From CAYTCZ01 sp964436315 (GTDB lineage Bacteria > Actinomycetota > Thermoleophilia > Gaiellales > Gaiellaceae), in the NCBI GenBank assembly GCA_964436315.1, contig CAYTCZ010000080.1, forward strand, positions 1-18,852: a stretch of DNA of 18,852 nucleotides, written 5' to 3'. Both the position numbers and the translations under genes were made by a program. The first letter of the stretch is position 1. Every line of letters starts with the position of its first letter. The notes beneath the pieces were generated by a model. The model was not told the origin of the DNA. It worked only from the letters and a program-made list of their open reading frames with translations, and made no database searches. Shown here in pieces: positions 14,645 to 18,852 of the stretch.

Positions 14645-14790
14645 GGGAGGAGGGTGGAAGGAACCCAAACCCCACCCCAGAGGGAGGGGCACGGGGTAGC
14701 GCGGGTGTCCAACTCGCGGCTCGGCGTGTTCGCCGTGGTAAATCTCTTTGATGCCGTCGGCGCAGGGCGGCCGAATCGCCACACCTCCTG
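14645..14790 (+). ncRNA. Candidate structured RNA or 5' leader upstream of the DUF370 gene
   Basis: The 275 nt between the hydrolase and DUF370 genes (14529-14803) hold no convincing protein gene but much predicted pairing. AGGAGG (14648-14653) and UGG (14655-14657) can pair with CCUCCU (14784-14789) and CCA (14779-14781), closing the element. Inside are hairpins at 14670-14689 (CCCC-A-CCC / GGG-A-GGGG with CAGA loop), 14700-14718 (CGCGGGT / ACTCGCG, 7 bp) and 14722-14735 (CGGCG / CGCCG). A TACGCT hexamer at 14633-14638 would start transcription at about 14645, at the closing stem. It matches no RNA family I know (RNase P, SRP, tmRNA, common riboswitches). High GC favours chance pairing, so confidence is limited. 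Confidence 0.4.
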
Positions 14791-14803
14791 AGATACTTCC
14801 GGC

Positions 14804-15232
14804 GTGGCGGACCGGACAGCGAAGATGGTTTTCCTCGGTTTCGGGAAGTACGCCCGCGCCGATCGCATCTACGCTCTTCAGCCGATCACTGGTGATGCAC
14901 GGGGCGGCGGGAGCCGCACCCTCGTCTGGGTCGAGGGAATCGCAGAGGCCATTGTCGCGTCACGCACCGAGCGGACGATCCTCGCTGACATGGGTCAGGA
15001 GAACGCGATGGCGGTCTCACTGCTCGATGAGTCCCTCTCGCTGGCCGAGCGTGTCGCGACGGATGCGGAGAAGGTCGGGCCGCTATTGAGGCGATCGATC
15101 AAGAGTGAGGCCGGCGTCGATCTCGACGAGCTCGGTCGCCGTGCGAGACACCTCCTCGAGGCGACGACGCAGCAGTCGCAGGTCCAGGGTGCAACGCTCT
15201 TCGACTCAGACTCCGCAGCGTCAGCGGATTGA
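14804..15232 (+). CDS. DUF370 (RemA-like) domain protein
   Basis: Residues about 8-60 resemble DUF370/RemA. MVFLGFGKYARADRIYAL matches the RemA opening (x-GFG-N-x-V-x-A-x-RI-x-A), and GIAEAIVASRTERTILADM corresponds to the strand around RRTRAVIITDS. RemA of Bacillus is a DNA-binding activator of matrix and osmoprotection genes; the role in actinobacteria is not established. The protein has 142 residues against about 90 for RemA, with an extra mostly helical C-terminal half (65-122) and an Asp/Ser-rich end. GTG 14804 has no Shine-Dalgarno, and ATG 14825 is a good alternative that starts right at the domain. It follows the structured stretch and precedes the glycosylase gene by 70 nt. Confidence 0.62.
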   Translation: MADRTAKMVFLGFGKYARADRIYALQPITGDARGGGSRTLVWVEGIAEAIVASRTERTILADMGQENAMAVSLLDESLSLAERVATDAEKVGPLLRRSIKSEAGVDLDELGRRARHLLEATTQQSQVQGATLFDSDSAASAD

Positions 15233-15302
15233 CACATCTGTGAATGAACGCGGGAACACCGCGAGACAGCACTGGACGTCGCTCGCCCTCGGAGCGGTAA
15301 CG

Positions 15303-15872
15303 ATGGGCCTGAGTGCTGAGTTTTTCGCGCGAAGTGTCCACGAGGTTGCCCCTGAACTCATCGGTTGTGTCCTGAGCTTCGACGGGGTAGGCGGACGGAT
15401 CGTCGAGGTCGAAGCCTACGATCCGACTGATCCGGCAAGCCACAGCCACGGCGGTCTCACCGTGCGGAATCGGTCTATGTTCGGACCGCCCGGCCGTGCC
15501 TACGTGTACCGATCGTACGGCGTCCACTGGTGCCTCAACTTCGTGTGCGATGACGAGGGGATCGGAGCTGCGGTTCTCGTACGCGCGCTCGAGCCGACTG
15601 AGGGAATCGACCGCATGTCAAAGCGGCGGAGGACAGGCTCCCTGCATCTGCTCTGTTCGGGTCCCGGAAGGCTCTGTCAGGCGCTAGCGATTACCGGAGA
15701 GCAAGACGGCTGGCGGCTTGACCGCGCCCCGTTCGCTCTGGCTCGCGGCGCTTCCGACGCGACGGTCGTCGCGGGCCCGAGGGTCGGGATCTCACGTGGC
15801 GCCGAATTGCCTTGGCGTTACGGCGATGCGGAGTCGCCGTTTCTCAGCCGAAGGCTTGCGAACGCCCGCTGA
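15303..15872 (+). CDS. mpg: 3-methyladenine DNA glycosylase (AAG/MPG family)
   Basis: Removes alkylated purines as the first step of base excision repair. It has 189 residues, typical of bacterial AAG. The catalytic region GGRIVEVEAYDPTDPASHSH carries the equivalents of human Glu125 (Glu37) and the intercalating Tyr127 (Tyr39). TVRNRSMFGPPGRAYVYRSYG, VLVRALEPTEG and GPGRLCQALAIT complete the fold. ATG 15303 is chosen since similarity starts at GLSAEFFARSVHEVA and GGAG lies 8 nt upstream. The frame is open to 15105, but that part overlaps the DUF370 gene and has no similarity. It is 17 nt from the convergent penicillin-binding protein gene. Confidence 0.94.
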   Translation: MGLSAEFFARSVHEVAPELIGCVLSFDGVGGRIVEVEAYDPTDPASHSHGGLTVRNRSMFGPPGRAYVYRSYGVHWCLNFVCDDEGIGAAVLVRALEPTEGIDRMSKRRRTGSLHLLCSGPGRLCQALAITGEQDGWRLDRAPFALARGASDATVVAGPRVGISRGAELPWRYGDAESPFLSRRLANAR

Positions 15873-15889
15873 GCGAGCCAGGCTTCCGT

Positions 15890-18325
15890 TCAGCCTCTGC
15901 CGACAACCAGATCGACGGCCATGTTCGGTACTGCGGCGCGCCCAGGCCGAGGGCTCTGGGCGAGCACAATGCCGTCGTGGCCGTCGGTGAAGGCCTCCAC
16001 CGACGGGTTGAGGTCGAGGTCCTCGAGGCGACGCTCCGCTGTCGTTAGCTCGAGACCGACGACCTCAGGCACCGTCGCATGCGTTGCCTTTGGCACGACA
16101 AGCCGGACAGTCTCCCACGATGAGAGGACACCGTCCTTCGGAATCTGCTTAACAACGAATCCGAGCCGCTCGCCCGGTTTCGCGGGACGAGTGATGACCT
16201 CAGGCGTAAGCGGCATGCTCAGAAGCCTGGCCTCCGCCTCGTCGACTGTGCTCCCGACGACATCGGGAACGTCGACTTCGTTTCGCTTGCAGTCGGCCTG
16301 CCGCTGTGGCTCGAAACCGGCGAAGTAGACGACGGTCCGCGTCCGGCGACAGTTGCCGTTGTCGAGTCTCGTCCAGGAATCGTCACGGTAGGCGACGCGG
16401 TACGCACCGGCTGGCGGATACGTGTAACCGGGGAAGCTCTCTGGGCTCTCCTCCATCTCCTTGAGGACGTTCCTCGCGAAAGTGCGCCAGATCAGCGCGG
16501 GATACGTCCCGCCGGCTACCTCCTCGCCCTGGAACTGGGTGAGCATTGGCTCGAGTCGGTCCGGATAACCAACCCAGACAGCGACTGCGAGTTGTGGCGT
16601 GTAACCGACGAACCATGCGTCTCCGTAGTTCTCGGTGGTGCCCGTCTTCCCGGCCACGGCGCGGTCGTCGAGGGCGGCGCGTTTACCCGTACCCTCGTCG
16701 ACAGCGCGACGCAGGATGTTGGTGAGCCAGGCGTTTGCGTTGGGGTCGAGGATCTGTTTGTGCTGGGGTGTGTTGTCATCCACTCGATCGCCGTCGACGA
16801 TCCTCGTCACCGCGCGAGGGACGTTGCCCAGGATCGCGCCGTCAACGCGCCGGCCGCCGTTGGCGAAGCTCGCATACGCACGGGCCATGTCGAGCGGGCT
16901 CACCGCCTCGACACCCAGGCCGATCGCGAAGAAATCGTCGAGGGGACGCATGACCCCGAGCGCATTCGCCATCTTGGCGACGTTCTTCGGACCTACTTGC
17001 TCGGTGAGCTGGGCGTAAACGGCGTTGTCCGAGTGCACCGTCGCGGTCTCGACATCGATGGATCCGAGATACGCACCCTCGTAGTTCCGAACCGACCAGA
17101 TCTTGTCGCCGAGATTGATCGTTGTTGGCCTCGACACGAAGTGCGTCTGCGGCGAGATGCCCTGCGCGAGAGCCGCCGCGAGGACGAAGGGCTTGAACGC
17201 GCTTCCGGCCTGACGTTCGCCCTGGACAGCAAGGTTGAACTCGCTCTTGGCAAAGCCTGGACCGCCCACCATTGCCTTGATGCTGCCGTCGCGCGGATCG
17301 ATGGCCACGAGAGAAGCAGTGGGCCCGTCGTCATCCGGGAGCCACTTCTCGATCGCAGCGATTGCCAGTTTCTGCAGATCCATGTCGATCGTGGTGTAGA
17401 TCTCGAGGCCGCCGCCGTAGACCTCGCCGGACCCGTAGTACGGGACAAGTTGTGACTTGACGTACTCGACGAAGTACTGGGCCGGACCGCGCGTGCCGGG
17501 AAGTCGTACGTCCTCAGCCTTGGGTACCGGAGCCGCGTTGGCTTGCGCGTGGTCCTGCTCCGTGATGAGACCCTGGTCGAGCATCAGGTCGAGCACCACC
17601 TCGCGCCGGTTCTTGGCAGCTTTTGGGCGCGCGACCGGATCGTAGGCCGTCGGATTCGCTGGAATTCCTGCAAGAAGCGCAGCCTCCGCGAGATTCAGGT
17701 CACGCGCGCGCTTCCCGAAGTACGCGCGTGCGGCCATCTGGATTCCGTAGGCGTTGTTCCCAAAGTAGATGGTGTTGAGGTAGGCGGTCAGAATCTTGTC
17801 CTTGCTCCAAGCTCGCTCGAGCTGCCATGCGAGAGCAGCCTCCTTGAGCTTCCGGCTCACCGTGAGCTCGTTCTCCGTGTACGTGTTCTTCACGAACTGC
17901 TGGGTGATCGTCGAGCCTCCCTCCACGAGTTCCCGGTTGCGAATGTCGGCCCAGACGGCGCGGGCGATACCTCGGATGTCGATTCCCTTGTGATCCCAGA
18001 ACCGCTTGTCCTCGACGGCGACGATTGCCTGCTTCATCACCGGGGCGATGTCTTCGGAGTCGACGACGACCCGAGCCTCGTCCCCGCGCAGGACTGCCAG
18101 GATCGTCTTTCCATCCGACGCGTAGATGAAGCCGTTTTCCTGAACGCGCTCGTCACTTCGGCCTGGGTCGAGGGACGGCAGCTCCGACTCGATCGCTTTC
18201 ACGAGTCCGAACGTGAACGACACGAGCGCGACGACGCTAAGGACGCCGAGCAGGGCGAGGAACCGAAGTTTTCGCACCCTGCGTCGCGGACGCTTCGGCG
18301 CGCTCCTTTTCCGTCGGAAACGCAC
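15890..18325 (-). CDS. Bifunctional class A penicillin-binding protein with two PASTA domains
   Basis: Polymerises and cross-links peptidoglycan at the outer face of the membrane. The order over 811 residues is a basic cytoplasmic tail, one membrane helix (about 21-43), a GT51 transglycosylase domain, a transpeptidase domain and two PASTA repeats (about 684-746 and 749-811). GT51 shows Glu105 (VEDKRFWDHKG) and EGGSTITQQ (Glu135). The transpeptidase shows SxxK at Ser375/Lys378 (GSAFKP), SDN at 432-434 and KTG at 560-562. PASTA units open with VPDVVG and VPEVVG. A Cys pair (659, 679) in the linker before PASTA may form a disulfide. The start is GTG 18325, 10 nt after TACAAT and without a Shine-Dalgarno. 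The architecture resembles mycobacterial PonA. Confidence 0.96.
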   Translation of the reverse strand: MRFRRKRSAPKRPRRRVRKLRFLALLGVLSVVALVSFTFGLVKAIESELPSLDPGRSDERVQENGFIYASDGKTILAVLRGDEARVVVDSEDIAPVMKQAIVAVEDKRFWDHKGIDIRGIARAVWADIRNRELVEGGSTITQQFVKNTYTENELTVSRKLKEAALAWQLERAWSKDKILTAYLNTIYFGNNAYGIQMAARAYFGKRARDLNLAEAALLAGIPANPTAYDPVARPKAAKNRREVVLDLMLDQGLITEQDHAQANAAPVPKAEDVRLPGTRGPAQYFVEYVKSQLVPYYGSGEVYGGGLEIYTTIDMDLQKLAIAAIEKWLPDDDGPTASLVAIDPRDGSIKAMVGGPGFAKSEFNLAVQGERQAGSAFKPFVLAAALAQGISPQTHFVSRPTTINLGDKIWSVRNYEGAYLGSIDVETATVHSDNAVYAQLTEQVGPKNVAKMANALGVMRPLDDFFAIGLGVEAVSPLDMARAYASFANGGRRVDGAILGNVPRAVTRIVDGDRVDDNTPQHKQILDPNANAWLTNILRRAVDEGTGKRAALDDRAVAGKTGTTENYGDAWFVGYTPQLAVAVWVGYPDRLEPMLTQFQGEEVAGGTYPALIWRTFARNVLKEMEESPESFPGYTYPPAGAYRVAYRDDSWTRLDNGNCRRTRTVVYFAGFEPQRQADCKRNEVDVPDVVGSTVDEAEARLLSMPLTPEVITRPAKPGERLGFVVKQIPKDGVLSSWETVRLVVPKATHATVPEVVGLELTTAERRLEDLDLNPSVEAFTDGHDGIVLAQSPRPGRAAVPNMAVDLVVGRG

Positions 18326-18335
18326 GAAGTACTCG

Positions 18336-18341
18336 ATTGTA
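18336..18341 (-). promoter_or_regulatory. -10 element for the penicillin-binding protein gene
   Basis: TACAAT on the minus strand, 10 nt before GTG 18325. It is the closest match to the classical TATAAT in the window. The 10-nt interval (CGAGTACTTC) has no Shine-Dalgarno, so the leader is very short or absent. Confidence 0.55.
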
Positions 18342-18371
18342 GTGAGATGTCGGCGACCGGAGCTGGGAACG

Positions 18372-18852
18372 CTATGTAACTTCTGCTACGAACTGCGGAG
18401 CGACCGTCGGCTGGTCAGATCCGCCTGCAGGCTCCACGGTCACCGCGACGACATCGCCCGTCCTGACTTCGTGCTCGAGCAAGGCGACTGTGAGTTCGGC
18501 GCCCGATGCGAAGGTACCGGCGCCGCGTGCGTCACCCTCGCGAACGACCCAGGCCTGATACGTGCGATCGGTGCTCGTCGACTCGAGATCGGTGAGCAGG
18601 AGCGCAGCATCGCCCGTGCTCGAGACGACGAGGGTGCCGTTTGCTCCCTGAAGCGAGAACTCGGAGGCGGCCGGATCGGTGAGGATGGTCGCCAGCTGCT
18701 CCTGTTGCTGCCGCGCTTCTCGTTCGGTATCGAGGTCACTCGACAGCTGGGCGGCCCAGATCCCCAGGCCGATCGCGACTCCGGCTGCGATCGCGGCGAC
18801 GGCGGCGACGGCCGGCAAGGCGACCCGGCGCCTCAGAGGTACGACGGTCTGC
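18372..18852 (-). CDS. Anti-sigma-K factor RskA-like protein, C-terminal part (cut by window edge)
   Basis: The frame is open through the window edge, and the coding part begins with PLRRRVALPAVAAVAAIAAG. It thus has a juxtamembrane basic stretch and one membrane helix, then a coiled segment (LSSDLDTEREARQQQEQL) and an extracytoplasmic RskA domain (RTYQAWVVREGDARGAGTF, VVAVTVEPAGGSDQPTVAPQF). The cytoplasmic sigma-binding domain lies outside the window. RskA proteins hold an ECF sigma factor inactive until cut by membrane proteolysis. The partner sigma gene would be expected just beyond the right edge, upstream of this gene. A TTG at 18818 is an in-frame candidate start but would cut into the helix, so I treat the gene as partial. 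It is 46 nt upstream of the penicillin-binding protein gene. Confidence 0.82.
   Translation of the reverse strand, partial: QTVVPLRRRVALPAVAAVAAIAAGVAIGLGIWAAQLSSDLDTEREARQQQEQLATILTDPAASEFSLQGANGTLVVSSTGDAALLLTDLESTSTDRTYQAWVVREGDARGAGTFASGAELTVALLEHEVRTGDVVAVTVEPAGGSDQPTVAPQFVAEVT

Noticed and set aside
14560..14791. Possible protein fragment reading VTVIGGRGIGALLSRW, reminiscent of a dinucleotide-binding start
   Set aside because: Only about 16 residues look sensible. The continuation is Arg/Gly/Pro-rich, has no family match and crosses the hairpin-forming region.
14529..14803. Known RNA families (RNase P RNA, SRP RNA, tmRNA, cobalamin, c-di-GMP, c-di-AMP, TPP, SAM or glycine riboswitch)
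   Set aside because: The diagnostic conserved strings of these families were looked for by eye on the plus strand, with a brief look at the minus strand, and were not found. Only scattered partial resemblance was seen.
16592..18379. Two long plus-strand open frames (16592-17455 and 17543-18379)
   Set aside because: Both are antisense to the penicillin-binding protein gene, which has all catalytic motifs. They are the usual high-GC shadow frames.

Overview
The window is about 18.9 kb of high-GC bacterial chromosome, densely packed with mostly housekeeping genes. It looks like an actinobacterium of the Thermoleophilia type (Solirubrobacterales/Gaiellales-like). The evidence is a class A penicillin-binding protein ending in two PASTA domains, an F420-type (Ddn family) nitroreductase homologue, an RskA-type anti-sigma factor, a long ACT-containing SerA, many GTG starts and many genes without a Shine-Dalgarno sequence. 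The taxon is inferred from gene content and style, not from a marker search. A run of exactly 100 N at 14227-14326 shows that this is a scaffold from a draft or metagenome assembly.

Layout, left to right: a minus-strand DUF1232 membrane protein diverges from a cyclophilin (PPIase). Then come folD and the gatC-gatA-gatB operon, which encodes the tRNA-dependent amidotransferase and implies indirect Gln-tRNA and/or Asn-tRNA synthesis. Next are a YjbQ/UPF0047 protein, a Ddn-like protein with an odd basic tail, and a lipoprotein. The lipoprotein converges on a seven-helix membrane protein, and the two stop codons share one CTAG. An amino-acid block follows: a class V aminotransferase, serA, a YbaK-domain deacylase, an OsmC peroxiredoxin, ilvE and a DegT-family aminotransferase that overlaps ilvE by 4 nt. 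After that come a gapped alpha/beta-hydrolase, a 275-nt stretch without a convincing gene but rich in RNA-like structure, a DUF370 (RemA-like) protein and a 3-methyladenine DNA glycosylase. The right end is on the minus strand: the bifunctional penicillin-binding protein, and the C-terminal part of an anti-sigma-K-like factor cut by the window edge.

Two themes stand out. First, at least ten genes have a TANNNT (often TAGGCT or TAAGCT) hexamer just upstream. In five of them it lies 6-7 nt from an ATG/GTG with no Shine-Dalgarno, which is the geometry of leaderless transcripts and helps fix several starts. Second, 14645-14790 can fold into a closed multi-hairpin structure directly in front of the DUF370 gene and is preceded by promoter-like hexamers. 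This is the best candidate here for an undescribed element, either a small RNA or a structured 5' leader. No mobile element, CRISPR array, tRNA or rRNA was recognised.
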